DNA from: Streptomyces albireticuli
GTDB taxonomy: Bacteria > Actinomycetota > Actinomycetes > Streptomycetales > Streptomycetaceae
Length of the DNA: 64,000 bases
NCBI RefSeq assembly: GCF_021228125.1
Contig: NZ_JAJQQS010000019.1
Coordinates: 124,001 to 188,000 of the forward strand
Direction: 5' to 3'
Shown: piece after piece, positions 49,966 through 59,048 of the stretch
Position numbering within the stretch: position 1 is the first letter of the stretch
How the letters are laid out: the number at the start of each line of letters is the position of its first letter
Notes under the pieces: generated by a model
Database searches by the model: none
Told to the model about the DNA's origin: nothing
The model's input: only the letters and a program-made list of their open reading frames with translations
Program-made: the position numbers and the translations under genes

Positions 49966-50985
49966 GTGCATGTCTCAGCAGCACGGCGCGCGAGATTCGG
50001 AACACTGGTTCTGCTCGTCTCCACGGTCGCGTCCGCCCTGGCCGGCCCGGCGTGGGCACAGGGCGCGAAGGACGTCCCCGGCCCCCTCGGGCACTCCGCG
50101 ACGGCCGAGATGTTCTGCCATATCCCGGCGGAACGGGACATCTCCGTGACCCGCAAGGTCTACGAGGTCGGCCAGCGCCGAGGCGTGTCCGACAAGGTGA
50201 TGCTCGCCGGCTTCGAGACCGGCTGGGTCGAATCCCGGATGAACAACCTGAACTGCGGTGACCGGGACTCGCTCGGAGTCTTCCAGCAGCGGCCCTCACA
50301 GGGGTGGTGCAACCCGGACCAGTGCCTCGACGTCGACTACGCGGCGAACAAGTTCTTCGAGGTGGCCCAGCAGATGGAGCCCGACTGGGACACCGCGGGG
50401 GAGCTCGCCCAGGCCGTCCAGCGCTCCGCCTATCCGGATCGGTACCCCCAGGCCGAAGGGTACGCGCGCCAGCTGATGGGTGAGGCGTTCCAGCCCTACG
50501 GCACGATCGGGGCGAAGTACGCGGGCCTGGGCGGTGAGGGCGGGCCGCTCGGCCGGCCGGTACGCGCAGAGGAGAGCGCCGCGCTGGGCGGAAGGTTTCA
50601 GCTCTTCCAGAACGGGATCGTCCTCTGGCATCCGGATGTGGCCTACGCGATCTACGGGGACATCCTGAAGAAGTTCTGGGACACCAACTCGGAGCAGCGC
50701 TGGGGCTTCCCGACGATGGACGAGGCGGACGCGGCGCAGGCGCCGGACGGGACCCGAGGTCGCTTCCAGTTCTTCGAGCGCGGCCTGTTCATGTGGTCGC
50801 CGCAGACCGGTGCGCACACCGTGCACGGAGCGATCTACGACGCGTTCCACGCCGCCGGGCACGAGCGGGCGCTCGGTTACCCGGTGACCGACGAGATGGA
50901 CGAGGCCGGCGGCAAGGCGCAGAAGTTCCAGAAGGTCACGATCCACTGGACCGCGGCCAAGGGCGCCTGGATCACGAACAACTGA
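49966..50985 (+). CDS. Secreted transglycosylase-like protein with LGFP repeats
   Basis: GTG 49966 with GAAGGAG eight bases upstream gives 339 residues with a signal peptide (RRARFGTLVLLVSTVASALAGPAWAQG). The middle (about 55-175) is a Streptomyces lysozyme/transglycosylase-like domain: VMLAGFETGWVESRMNNLNCGDRDSLGVFQQRPSQGW; the Glu of FETGWVES is a plausible catalytic acid. The C-terminal 160 residues are LGFP repeats (GGPLGRPVRAEESA, RFQLFQNGIVLWHP, RWGFPTMDEADA, RFQFFERGLFMWSPQTG, ALGYPVTDEMDE), associated with anchoring to the actinobacterial cell wall. The role is probably cell-wall binding and turnover. It is followed 67 bases later by a Tat-exported esterase. Confidence 0.85.
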   Translation: MHVSAARRARFGTLVLLVSTVASALAGPAWAQGAKDVPGPLGHSATAEMFCHIPAERDISVTRKVYEVGQRRGVSDKVMLAGFETGWVESRMNNLNCGDRDSLGVFQQRPSQGWCNPDQCLDVDYAANKFFEVAQQMEPDWDTAGELAQAVQRSAYPDRYPQAEGYARQLMGEAFQPYGTIGAKYAGLGGEGGPLGRPVRAEESAALGGRFQLFQNGIVLWHPDVAYAIYGDILKKFWDTNSEQRWGFPTMDEADAAQAPDGTRGRFQFFERGLFMWSPQTGAHTVHGAIYDAFHAAGHERALGYPVTDEMDEAGGKAQKFQKVTIHWTAAKGAWITNN

Positions 50986-51052
50986 CCGGCCGTCCCTTCC
51001 CTTACCTGACGAATCCCCTACTTGACGAGCAGTCACCGACCAGGAGGTCCTG

Positions 51053-52054
51053 TTGAGCGAGTACCGCCCCACCCGGAGGAACGTTCTGAAGGCAGTCGGC
51101 GGGGCCTCCGCGGCGATGGCCCTCGGCGCCGGCACCGTCCTCGGGACGGCCTCGGCGGCCAATGCGGCCGACGACGGCTTCGGCCTACGCATTGTGCAGC
51201 GCGGCGAAGGCGATCCCCGCATGTGGTACTACCGCTTCCAGACCGCCGAGATCGGCTGGCAGCCGGCCGTCAACGTCCTGCTCCCGGACGACTACCACGT
51301 CAGCGGCCGCACCTACCCCGTCCTGTACCTTTTCCACGGCGGCGGGACCGACCAGGACTTCATCACCTTCGACCGCGCGCCCAACGACATCCGCGCCTGG
51401 ACCGCCGGTAAGCCGATCATCGTTGTGATGCCCGACGGCGGACACGCGGGCTGGTACTCCAACCCGGTCAGCTCGACCGTCGGCCCCCGCAACTGGGAGA
51501 GCTTCCATATCAACCAGCTGATCCCGTGGATCGACGCGAACTTCCGGACCTACGCCGAATTCGACGGCCGCGCCGTCTCCGGGTTCTCGATGGGAGGCTT
51601 CGGCGCGCTGAAGTACGCGGCCAAATACTGGGGCCACTTCGCCTCGGTCAGCTCCCATTCCGGCCCGGCGAGCCTGCGCGGCCCCGCCGGCGGGCTCCAG
51701 GGCGGGGTGGTCCACTGGGCCAACGCCTCGTCCGCGGCCGTCGAACTGGGCGGCGGTACGGTCTACGGCGTGCCGTGGGACCAGCGGAGGGTCAGCATGG
51801 ACAATCCGTGCGAGCGCGTCGAGAGCTACCGCAACAAGCGGATCTTCATGGTCGCGGGCACCAGCCCCGAGCCGACCTTCTGGGACCGGTTCAACGAGAC
51901 CGCCGTGCTGGAGACCCAGCGCGAGTTCCGCGGCTTCCTCGGCAGGGCCGGCATCCCGCACGACTGGCACGAGGTTCCCGGCGGTCACAAGGTCCGCGCC
52001 GATCTGTTCGTCCGGGACCTGGACGGCATCATCGACCGGCTGCGCAAGGCGTAG
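51053..52054 (+). CDS. Tat-exported esterase of the esterase D / mycolyltransferase fold
   Basis: TTG 51053 with AGGAGGT upstream, 333 residues. The N-terminus is a twin-arginine signal (TRRNVLKAVGGASAAMALGAG) ending near ANA-ADD. The mature part is an alpha/beta hydrolase of the putative-esterase (PF00756-like) group: NVLLPDDYH, YPVLYLFHGGGTDQDF, IIVVMPDGG, and the nucleophile elbow VSGFSMGGFGALKYA with Ser179. A histidine in EVPGGHKVRADLF near the C-terminus completes a likely triad. Relatives include acetylxylan, feruloyl and formylglutathione esterases and antigen 85 mycolyltransferases; exact substrate unknown. It converges on the beta-lactamase gene, with a terminator hairpin between. 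Confidence 0.9.
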   Translation: MSEYRPTRRNVLKAVGGASAAMALGAGTVLGTASAANAADDGFGLRIVQRGEGDPRMWYYRFQTAEIGWQPAVNVLLPDDYHVSGRTYPVLYLFHGGGTDQDFITFDRAPNDIRAWTAGKPIIVVMPDGGHAGWYSNPVSSTVGPRNWESFHINQLIPWIDANFRTYAEFDGRAVSGFSMGGFGALKYAAKYWGHFASVSSHSGPASLRGPAGGLQGGVVHWANASSAAVELGGGTVYGVPWDQRRVSMDNPCERVESYRNKRIFMVAGTSPEPTFWDRFNETAVLETQREFRGFLGRAGIPHDWHEVPGGHKVRADLFVRDLDGIIDRLRKA

Positions 52055-52082
52055 CGCGGGCCCGGTCGGACAGGGCCGGACG

Positions 52083-52119
52083 GAGGCGCCCGGCGGGCTA
52101 CGGCCCGGCCGGGCGCCTC
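52083..52119. terminator. Hairpin terminator between convergent esterase and beta-lactamase genes
   Basis: GAGGCGCCCGGC (52083-52094) and GCCGGGCGCCTC (52108-52119) are perfect 12-bp arms with a 13-base loop, 29 bases after the esterase stop. It should serve both converging genes. Confidence 0.8.
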
Positions 52120-52185
52120 TCCGGCGCCCGAGGGTTCGGCGGGGGCCGGCCTCAGGCGTCGGCGGGTAGAGCCGGTCTCCGCCGG

Positions 52186-53121
52186 TCAGGCCGGGTTCAC
52201 CTCCTGGGCGAGGGCCTTCACAGTGACCTCGGTGGCCTTGGCGATGAGCGTGTCGTCCGCCTTCGCGTCCTTGGCGGTGCGGCTGGAGAAGACGGCGACG
52301 ACGATCGGCGCGGCCCGGGGAGGCCAGAGAACGGCGATGTCGTTGCGCGCGCCGTAGCCCCCCGATCCCGTCTTGTCGCCCACCTGCCAGCCGGCCGGGA
52401 CCCCCGCGCGGATGAGCTTGTCCCCTGTGTTGTTGCGCTTGAGCCAGTCGGTCAGCGCCGAACGTTCGTCCGGGGCGAGGGCGTCGCCGAGGACGAACGC
52501 GCGCAGGTCGGCGGCCATGGCCCGAGGGGTGCTGGTGTCGCGGGGATCGCCCGGGGCGGCCTCGCTCAGGTCCGTCTCGTAACGGTCGGCCCTGGTGACG
52601 CGGTCGCCGATCGCGGCGAGAGCCTCCTGCAAGCCCTTGGGGCCGCCGAGTTCGTCGAAGAGGAGGTTGGCCGCGCCGTTGTCGCTGTATCGGACGGCGG
52701 CATCGCACAACTCCCGCAGGGTCATGCCGCTGCCGACGTGCCGGCCGGTGACCGGCGAGTGGCCGACCGGAACCTCACGGCCGTAGCGCACATGCCGGTC
52801 GAGCCCCTGGAGCGTGTTCTTCTTGAGCACGGCGCCCGCGAGGAAGGCCTTGCAGACGGAGGCGTAGGCGAAGCGCTCGTCCGGCCGGTGGGCGACGACG
52901 CGCCCGCTGCCGGTGTCGACGGCGTACACACCCAGCCGGGCGTCGTACGTCCGCTCCAGCTCGCCGAACGCGCGCTCGGCCTCCCGAGCGGTGCCATGTG
53001 ACGCGGTGGGCGACGGCGCCACGGCGGGCGTACCGGTCCGGCACGCGGTGAGAGGGGCGACCGCGAGACCGGTCAGAGTGGCGATGACGGAGCGCCTCGT
53101 AGGGGAGGTGCTGGTGCGCAT
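52186..53121 (-). CDS. Class A beta-lactamase, probable Tat-exported lipoprotein
   Basis: ATG 53121 gives 311 residues; the frame is open slightly upstream but without family sequence. The leader [20 protein letters not shown] has the twin arginine and a lipobox LTAC, so the mature enzyme is probably tethered to the membrane outer face. Class A motifs are all present: S88-x-x-K91 (YASVCKAF), YSDNGAAN, the omega loop with [14 protein letters not shown] (Glu166 equivalent) and DKTGSGGYG. It should hydrolyse penicillins and perhaps cephalosporins. It lies 169 bases downstream of a penicillin-binding protein gene on the same strand and close to a BlaA/BlaB-like regulatory pair, so beta-lactam induction is likely. 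Confidence 0.94.
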   Translation of the reverse strand: MRTSTSPTRRSVIATLTGLAVAPLTACRTGTPAVAPSPTASHGTAREAERAFGELERTYDARLGVYAVDTGSGRVVAHRPDERFAYASVCKAFLAGAVLKKNTLQGLDRHVRYGREVPVGHSPVTGRHVGSGMTLRELCDAAVRYSDNGAANLLFDELGGPKGLQEALAAIGDRVTRADRYETDLSEAAPGDPRDTSTPRAMAADLRAFVLGDALAPDERSALTDWLKRNNTGDKLIRAGVPAGWQVGDKTGSGGYGARNDIAVLWPPRAAPIVVAVFSSRTAKDAKADDTLIAKATEVTVKALAQEVNPA

Positions 53122-53240
53122 GGAGCGACGCCTTTCGGTAGGTGATCCGGCACAGGCGAGCGGAGACCGGGGACGCACGGCACGCCGCGCGGGCAGTCGG
53201 CGATCTTCGCCGGCGGCCGGTGGTCTTCGACGACGGTCGG

Positions 53241-53280
53241 TGGCAGGCGGTGGCAGGCGGTGGCAGGCGGTGGCAGGCGG
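53241..53280. repeat. Four 10-bp tandem repeats downstream of the PBP gene
   Basis: TGGCAGGCGG is repeated four times exactly (53241-53280), with degenerate partial copies on both sides, just past the PBP stop (53291) and before the beta-lactamase start. It has no spacers, so it is a minisatellite and not a CRISPR array. Confidence 0.92.
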
Positions 53281-53290
53281 TGGCGGCCTG

Positions 53291-54967
53291 TCAGGAGCGG
53301 TCGGCGGGCACGGCGGCCAGCACGTCGTGGACGAGGGGTACGGCGGAGGCGCTGCCGCTGAGGCCGCCCTCCACGACGGCGGCGACGGCTATGCCACCCC
53401 GGTGCGCGGCGATCCAGCCGTTGTTGGGGGCTTGTTCCGAGACCTCGGCGGTACCGGTCTTCGCGCCGACGTCGCCGGGCAGGTCCGCCAGACCCTTGGC
53501 GGTGCCCTCGGTGACCGTGGCACGCATCATGGCGCGCAGCCGGTCGGTCACGTCCTTGGGGAGCGGCGTGGTGGTGGTCGTGCCATGAGTGCCGGGGAGG
53601 AGCGTCGGCTGGCGGAACGTTCCGGAGGCCGCGGTCGCGGTGACCGACGCCATGGTCAGGGGGTTGCCCAGGACCTTCCCCTGCCCGATCATCGCCGCGG
53701 CCTTGTCGGTCGCGTCTCCCGTCGCGGGCGCCGCTCCGTCGAAGGAAGGGATGCCGATGTTCCATTTCTGGCCTATGCCGAAGTACTTCCGGGCCACGTC
53801 GGCCGGTTCCCGGTCACCGAGCTTGTCACGCAGGCTGATGAATGCGGTGTTGCACGACTCGGTGAAGTCCTGGGCGAAGGTGGCTCCCCTGTGCTCGCCC
53901 AGCTCCACGTTGTGGAACTGCTTGCCGACGGTGAGGTACTTGGGGCAGTCGACGACGGTGCCGGGCTCGACGGCGCCCTTGAGCAGCAGCGCGGTGCTGG
54001 TGACGATCTTCCAGGTGGATCCGGGCGCGTAGGTGCCGGAGACGGCGCGGTTGAATCCGGAGGCCGGTGAGTTCGCCATGGCGAGGATCTCGCCGGTGTC
54101 GGCGCGCAGGGCGACGAGGGCGGCGTTCTTCCCCTGGCTCTTGGCGGCGAGAGCCTTCTCGGCGGCCGCCTGCCACACCGGGTCGATGGTGGTGCGCACG
54201 GGTCCGTCGGCCGTACGGGCGGGTGCGCCGCCGAAGATGGCCACCGTGCCCTTGGCCTCGCCCGTCACGCGGTCGACGACCTGGACGGATCCCCGGGGGC
54301 CGCCCCCGGCGGCCTTGCCGAGCCGGGCGATGACCGGCGCCAGCGAGGGATACGTACGCCCGGACAAGGGGGCACCACCTCGACCGCTGACCTCGACCGC
54401 TTCGGTGGTCCCGCGCTCCAGGCGGAACTTGTCGGTGCCGTTCAGCTTCGGGTGGACGAGCGAGAGGGCCCAGTCCACCTTCCACGTCCCGTCCCGTTGC
54501 TCGCGCAGCGGGAGCTTCGAGGCGTAGGTCCAGGTGCCCAGGCCGGTGACGGGCATCTTCGCGGTGAAGGGCACGGTGACCGTGCCGTCCCGCCCGGTGG
54601 TGGCCGTCGAGGCGATGAGGACCGGCTTGCCGATCTCCAGACCGGCGGTGAAGTTCCGCAGCGTGCTCTCGGCCGGCCCGGGGCTGGTGGTACGACCGCC
54701 CGCCTCGGTCAGCCTTCCGGCCGCCCAGTCGGCGAGGAACGCGCGTGCCTGGGTCAGGGCCGCGGGATCGGAGGAGGGCGCGCCGGTGGCGAAGGGGCCC
54801 CATCCGGCGGCGTACGCCCCGCCGGTGGCCGCGGCGAGCGCCACCGCTGCGGCCGAGGTGAGGAGGGCTGTGCGGCGTCGCCGCCCGGCACGCGTGACGG
54901 GGGCGTCCGCCGACGCCGGGGAAGGGGTGCGGCGCCCGGAGCGCCGGTGAGGCTGGGGGAAAGGCAT
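53291..54967 (-). CDS. Class B penicillin-binding protein (transpeptidase) with MecA_N/NTF2-like domain
   Basis: 558 residues from ATG 54967. After a basic tail comes one membrane anchor ([23 protein letters not shown]), then an NTF2-like MecA_N-type domain (about 55-170; [19 protein letters not shown]), a dimerisation region (about 170-290), and a transpeptidase domain with S317-x-x-K320 (APGSTWKI), SCN (FTESCNTAF) and K503-T-G (GAKTGTAE). Such enzymes cross-link peptidoglycan; those with the MecA_N-like module are often low-affinity, resistance-type PBPs. It is divergent from the LysR gene by 85 bases and upstream of a beta-lactamase, so tolerance of beta-lactams is a plausible role. Confidence 0.92.
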   Translation of the reverse strand: MPFPQPHRRSGRRTPSPASADAPVTRAGRRRRTALLTSAAAVALAAATGGAYAAGWGPFATGAPSSDPAALTQARAFLADWAAGRLTEAGGRTTSPGPAESTLRNFTAGLEIGKPVLIASTATTGRDGTVTVPFTAKMPVTGLGTWTYASKLPLREQRDGTWKVDWALSLVHPKLNGTDKFRLERGTTEAVEVSGRGGAPLSGRTYPSLAPVIARLGKAAGGGPRGSVQVVDRVTGEAKGTVAIFGGAPARTADGPVRTTIDPVWQAAAEKALAAKSQGKNAALVALRADTGEILAMANSPASGFNRAVSGTYAPGSTWKIVTSTALLLKGAVEPGTVVDCPKYLTVGKQFHNVELGEHRGATFAQDFTESCNTAFISLRDKLGDREPADVARKYFGIGQKWNIGIPSFDGAAPATGDATDKAAAMIGQGKVLGNPLTMASVTATAASGTFRQPTLLPGTHGTTTTTPLPKDVTDRLRAMMRATVTEGTAKGLADLPGDVGAKTGTAEVSEQAPNNGWIAAHRGGIAVAAVVEGGLSGSASAVPLVHDVLAAVPADRS

Positions 54968-55052
54968 GCTCCGAGCACAGCAGCACACTCGCCCGTCTGT
55001 CCAAGATTGATATCGGTATCCTATTGATTAATCTGCGATATAGTTCCTGCTC
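54968..55052. promoter_or_regulatory. Divergent promoter between PBP and LysR genes
   Basis: 85 bases, strikingly AT-rich for this DNA. The stretch GATATCGGTATC (symmetrical GATA...TATC) followed by CTATTGATTAATC resembles LysR-type T-N11-A boxes. It probably carries the binding site of the LysR protein for autoregulation and for activation of the PBP gene. The exact operator cannot be assigned by eye. Confidence 0.5.
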
Positions 55053-56009
55053 GTGGACCTGATACGCCACCTACAGTGCTTTGTGGCTGTTGCAGAAGAG
55101 TCACACTTCGGCCGCGCCGCCCAGCGCCTCGGCATGGCCCAGCCTCCCCTGTCGCAGCGCATCCAGCGGCTTGAGCGGGAGCTGGGAGTGCGCCTGTTCG
55201 AGCGCACCAGCCGCCAGGTGACGATCACCAAGGGCGGCACCCTGCTCCTCGACGAGGCCCGCGAGATACTGGCACGCTCCGAGGCGCTGCGGGCGACGGC
55301 CCGCCGCATCCAGGAGGGCCGTACCGGCCTGCTGCGCGCCGCCCTGCCGCCCGACCTCGCGGGCGACACCGTCGCCGCGATCCTGGCCGCCTTCCGCGAC
55401 CGGCACGGCGGAGTGGAACTGGAACTGCACGAACTGACCACGGCCGACCAGCTCGCCGGGCTCGCCTCCCACGACCTGGACGTGGGGCTCATCCGGCACC
55501 CCTGCGACGTCGCCGGCCTGGAGCTCGGCCCCGTCCAGCGCCACGAGCTGGGCGTGCTGCTGCTCCGTGACGCCCCCGCCGCCCGCTCCGGAACGGTCCC
55601 GCTCACCGCCCTCACCGGGTACGACCTGATCCTCTTCCCCCGTGCCCAGGCACCGGCCGTGCACGACGACCTCCTGACCACCTGCGCCCGGCACGGCTAC
55701 ACGCCCGCCGCGGTGCGGCACGGCCAGGGCTCCAGCTTCACCCGCGGCCTGATCCTCTCCTCCCGCGCCGTCGCCTTCACCTCACGGGACGCCCACCCCG
55801 CCCAGGACCCGGACATCATCTGGCGCCCGCTCACCGGCGCCCCGCTGACCCTGCGGCACTCCGCGGCCTGGCCCAGGGGGCGTGGCGACGCCGCCGCCCT
55901 CGCCTTCGCCGACACCGTCACCGAGGCCCTCGCCGCCACCGCCACGGCAGGTGGCGACCTGCCTCCCACCCCCCTGCACCTGCGTCCCGCGGCGGAGTAC
56001 TGGATATGA
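55053..56009 (+). CDS. LysR-family regulator (BlaA-like)
   Basis: GTG 55053, 318 residues. The N-terminal winged helix-turn-helix is classical (MDLIRHLQCFVAVAEESHFGRAAQRLGMAQPPLSQRIQRLERELGVRLFERTSRQV). The effector domain starts about residue 90 (GLLRAALPPDLAGD) and shows the two-lobed periplasmic-binding-like fold. Its stop overlaps the start of the next gene by ATGA, and that gene encodes a cytoplasmic penicillin-recognising protein. This arrangement matches the blaA-blaB pair that controls the beta-lactamase blaL in Streptomyces cacaoi, where BlaA is the LysR activator. Likely targets here are the divergent PBP gene and the beta-lactamase behind it. Confidence 0.9.
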   Translation: MDLIRHLQCFVAVAEESHFGRAAQRLGMAQPPLSQRIQRLERELGVRLFERTSRQVTITKGGTLLLDEAREILARSEALRATARRIQEGRTGLLRAALPPDLAGDTVAAILAAFRDRHGGVELELHELTTADQLAGLASHDLDVGLIRHPCDVAGLELGPVQRHELGVLLLRDAPAARSGTVPLTALTGYDLILFPRAQAPAVHDDLLTTCARHGYTPAAVRHGQGSSFTRGLILSSRAVAFTSRDAHPAQDPDIIWRPLTGAPLTLRHSAAWPRGRGDAAALAFADTVTEALAATATAGGDLPPTPLHLRPAAEYWI

Positions 56010-56896
56010 CCGAGAACAAGGCGCGCACCCGTGGCCGCGTCCGCGCCGCCTTCGCCGAAGCCGGCGTCACCGGCTGGCTCCACGCCGTCGACATCGACTC
56101 CGGAGACCAGCTCGACGCGGGCGCCGACCAGCCGGTCGTCACCGCCAGCGTCCACAAGCTCTGCCTGCTCGTCGCCCTCCACCAGCAGGCGGAGGCGGGC
56201 CGGCTCGACCTCTCCGAGCAGATCACGTGCCCACCGCGCGACCGCACCCCGGGCCCCACCGGACTCGCCGCGATGCTCGACGACGTCCGCCTCTCCCTGC
56301 GCGACGCCGCGTATCTGATGATGGCCGTCAGCGACAACACCGCCGCCGACCTCATCCTCGAACGCGTCGGCCTGGACGCCGTCAACCACACCACGCGGCG
56401 CCTGGGCCTCACCCGCACCCGTGCCGTCCACACCTTCCGGGAATTCCTCACCCTCCTCAAGGAGGACACCGGACCTGGCGGCCCCGAGGCGCTCGCCGAC
56501 CCCCGGGTCATCGCCGGACTCCGCGTGCTCGACCCCGCGGCCACCAATCGCAGCACCCCGCGCGACATGACCCGCCTGCTCACCGCCATCTGGCGGGACG
56601 AGGCCTGCGCCCCCGAACACACCGCCGCGATGCGCCGTCTGCTGGGACTTCAGGTCTGGCCCCACCGCCTGGCCTCCGGCTTCCCCTTCGACGACGTCCA
56701 CGTCGCCGGTAAGACCGGGAGCCTGCCCACCGTCCGCAACGAAGTCGGCGTCGTCGAGTACCCCGACGGCGGTCGCTACGCCGTGGCGGTGTTCACCCGC
56801 GCCGCCAGCCCCGCCGCCGTCCTGCCGCCGGCCGACGCGGTCATCGGCGCCGCGGCCCGCATCGCCGTCGACGCGCTCCGGGCCGGCCGCGGCTGA
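56006..56896 (+). CDS. Cytoplasmic serine beta-lactamase-like sensor (BlaB-like)
   Basis: 296 residues, translationally coupled to the LysR gene. The fold is class A beta-lactamase: S48-x-x-K51 (ASVHKLCLL), S109-D-N (AVSDNTAAD), and K236-T-G (AGKTGSLP). There is no signal peptide, unlike true secreted beta-lactamases, and I cannot find the ExxLN omega-loop motif that carries the deacylating Glu166; the corresponding stretch reads RTRAVHTFREFL. A protein that can be acylated by penicillin but not turn it over would suit a sensor. In S. cacaoi, BlaB has a similar structure and is needed for induction. A weak or diverged cytoplasmic hydrolase remains possible. Confidence 0.85.
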   Translation: MTENKARTRGRVRAAFAEAGVTGWLHAVDIDSGDQLDAGADQPVVTASVHKLCLLVALHQQAEAGRLDLSEQITCPPRDRTPGPTGLAAMLDDVRLSLRDAAYLMMAVSDNTAADLILERVGLDAVNHTTRRLGLTRTRAVHTFREFLTLLKEDTGPGGPEALADPRVIAGLRVLDPAATNRSTPRDMTRLLTAIWRDEACAPEHTAAMRRLLGLQVWPHRLASGFPFDDVHVAGKTGSLPTVRNEVGVVEYPDGGRYAVAVFTRAASPAAVLPPADAVIGAAARIAVDALRAGRG

Positions 56897-56930
56897 CCGA
56901 AGGCCCGTAACCGGCTCGGGCCCGCGGCGC

Positions 56931-57668
56931 CTAGCTCCGGCAGCGGGTGACCGTGCCGCCCGCGTTGTTGTCGGTGCGGCAGGTGTTGTCGCCTTCACCG
57001 CCGTCGACGGTCCCGTACGGGCCGAGGACGACCTGTGTGGCGCCCGGTCCCTGGATGACGTCATCGTCGTCGTCCCCGGAGACCGTGGCGTATCCGTCCT
57101 GCCCGGCGGACGGCACCTCGATGAGATCGGCTCCGGCGCCCCCGCTGAGGTAGGTGGCGCGCGCCCCGTCGCCGATGCCGATCGCCCCGACGCGGATGGT
57201 GTCGTCGCCCTCGTCCCCGTGGACGGTGGCGGGCTTGGGAAGGCGGGATTCCACGGGGGGCGTCCCGTCCACGGTGATCTCGTCCGCACCGGGGCCGCCA
57301 CGGAGGGGGCCGGCCAGCTTCCCGACCGAGATGGTGTCGTTGCCGCTTCCTCCGTCGAGACGGCTCGCCTTGTCATACCCGGGTACGCGGAAGTAGGTGA
57401 GACGGATGATGTCGTCGCCGTCGCCGCCGTCGATCGTGCTGCTGAACACGCCGCCCTCGACTTCGATGATGTCCGCCTGGTCGGTGCCGCTGAGCGTCGT
57501 ACCGGCGGGTACGCCCTGGGTGCACACGAGGTGGACGCCGCCGGTCGGCAGGGCGCCGCTGGTGCAGCCGGCCGGGAGAGCCGCGGCGGTCGCGGCCGGG
57601 GGCGTGGGCGCGGCCAGGAGTACGAGAGCGGTGACGAGCGTGCCGGCGGCGGTGTGTCTGAAAGGCAT
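56931..57668 (-). CDS. Secreted RTX-like calcium-binding repeat protein
   Basis: 245 residues from ATG 57668, with GGAGGGAAC upstream. A signal peptide (TAAGTLVTALVLLAAPTPPAATAAA) precedes an acidic body with glycine/aspartate nonapeptide-like repeats: LSGTDQADIIEVEGG, IDGGDGDDIIRL, LDGGSGNDTISVG, GGPGADEITVDG, VHGDEGDDTIRVG, LSGGAGADLIEVP and VDGGEGDNTC. These should form a calcium-filled parallel beta-roll as in haemolysin-type repeats. Two cysteine pairs (one N-terminal, one in the last 15 residues) may lock the ends. No enzymatic domain is attached, so it is probably an extracellular structural or binding protein. It converges with the BlaB-like gene and is divergent from the terpene cluster. 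Confidence 0.85.
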   Translation of the reverse strand: MPFRHTAAGTLVTALVLLAAPTPPAATAAALPAGCTSGALPTGGVHLVCTQGVPAGTTLSGTDQADIIEVEGGVFSSTIDGGDGDDIIRLTYFRVPGYDKASRLDGGSGNDTISVGKLAGPLRGGPGADEITVDGTPPVESRLPKPATVHGDEGDDTIRVGAIGIGDGARATYLSGGAGADLIEVPSAGQDGYATVSGDDDDDVIQGPGATQVVLGPYGTVDGGEGDNTCRTDNNAGGTVTRCRS

Positions 57669-57950
57669 GGCTGTTCCCTCCTCGAAGGCATGCATATGCC
57701 AGGGTGAGGGCCAACAGCGTTCCCGCGGGGCCGGGGCCGAACAAGCGGGAAACCGGCCTGATCGGATCTACGGGTCCCTGGGGCGTGTCCGAGGGGTCCC
57801 GGGAGGCCCGCGAATGACCTGAACACGGCTGGTCGAGGGCGGCGGGGCTCCTTACCTTCGGGTTCGAACGGCTGTACCTCAGTACCGCCGGGTCGCCGGA
57901 CGTCCGGCTCCGGTTCCCGCCCGTCCTGCCGACAGACGCGAGGTGCTGCC

Positions 57951-59048
57951 ATGACAGCCTGCGCCACGGCCGTCACAGAGCCGATCGACCTGGCCGGCCT
58001 CCGGCTCCGGATCGACGCGGAGCTGGCGGGGTTCCTGGACGGCCGGGCGCGGGCCGCGGCGGCCCAGGACCTCCCCGGCGAAGTGACGTCGCTGATCCGG
58101 GACTTCGTGCTCGACGGCGGCAAGCGGCTGCGGCCCTTGCTGTGCGCGCTCGGCTGGTACGCGGCGGGGGAGGCGGCGGCACCTCCCCCGCCGCGGCCTC
58201 CCCTGCCGGTGGTGCGGGCCGCGGCGTCGCTGGAGATGTTCCACGCGTTCGCGATGATCCACGACGACATCATGGACGGCTCCGACACCCGGCGCGGCGC
58301 CCCGTCCGTACATCGCGCGCTGGCCGCCCGGCACGTGGGGCGCGGCGACGCGGACCGGTTCGGGACGCACGCCGCGATCCTGCTCGGCGACCTGGCCCAC
58401 GCGTGGTCGGATGAACTCCTGCACACGGCGGGCCTGCCGCCCGGCCGGCTCGCGGCCGCCCGGGGCGTGGTGGACACGATGCGGTGGGAGGTGATGTACG
58501 GGCAGTACCTCGACCTGACCGCCACCGGCCGTCCGACGGCCGACCTCGGCCGGGCCCTGCGGATCGTGCGGTACAAAACCGCGAAGTACACCGTGGAACG
58601 CCCGCTCCACCTCGGCGCCGCCCTCGCCGGGACCGCGCCCGCGCGCACCGCCGCCCTCTCCGCCTACGCCCTGCCGCTCGGCGAGGCGTTCCAATTGCGC
58701 GACGACATCCTCGGGGTGTACGGCGATCCGGCGGTCACGGGCAAGTCCGTCCTGGACGACCTGCGTACGGGCAAGCAGACCGTCCTGCTGGCCGTCGCCC
58801 TGGCCCGGGCCGACCCCTGCCGGCGGGACCGCCTGAGATCTCTGGTCGGCCGACCGGACCTCGACGAGGACGGCGCCCGCCGAGTCCGCGCCGTCATGCG
58901 GGAGTCCGGGGCGCTGCGGGAGGTCGAGCGACTGATCGGGGAGCGTCGCCGGCAGGCGCTGCGGGCCCTGGACCGGGTCCCGCTGCCACCGGCGGTCGCC
59001 GACGCCCTGCGCCGTACCGCGCACGCCCTCACCGGACGCCGCGCATGA
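57951..59048 (+). CDS. Polyprenyl (probably geranylgeranyl) diphosphate synthase
   Basis: 365 residues from ATG 57951. The first aspartate-rich motif D105-D-I-M-D (MIHDDIMDGSDTRRG) and the second, D251-D-I-L-G (LRDDILGVYGDP), mark a class I trans-prenyltransferase; GKRLRPLL and YKTAKYTVERPLHLG are the other family signatures. Streptomyces enzymes of this type usually make the C20 precursor GGPP, but chain length cannot be fixed by eye (residues before the first motif: FAMIH). It heads a run of co-directional terpene genes and overlaps the next by ATGA, so it probably supplies the substrate for the two terpene synthases. Confidence 0.95.
   Translation: MTACATAVTEPIDLAGLRLRIDAELAGFLDGRARAAAAQDLPGEVTSLIRDFVLDGGKRLRPLLCALGWYAAGEAAAPPPPRPPLPVVRAAASLEMFHAFAMIHDDIMDGSDTRRGAPSVHRALAARHVGRGDADRFGTHAAILLGDLAHAWSDELLHTAGLPPGRLAAARGVVDTMRWEVMYGQYLDLTATGRPTADLGRALRIVRYKTAKYTVERPLHLGAALAGTAPARTAALSAYALPLGEAFQLRDDILGVYGDPAVTGKSVLDDLRTGKQTVLLAVALARADPCRRDRLRSLVGRPDLDEDGARRVRAVMRESGALREVERLIGERRRQALRALDRVPLPPAVADALRRTAHALTGRRA

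Noticed and set aside
53241-53280. CRISPR-like direct repeats
   Set aside because: The units are 10 bases, directly abutting, with no spacers and no cas genes nearby, so this is a minisatellite.
57669-57950. A regulator or leader peptide upstream of the prenyl synthase
   Set aside because: No convincing frame, palindrome or riboswitch-like structure is visible in this 282-base divergent spacer.
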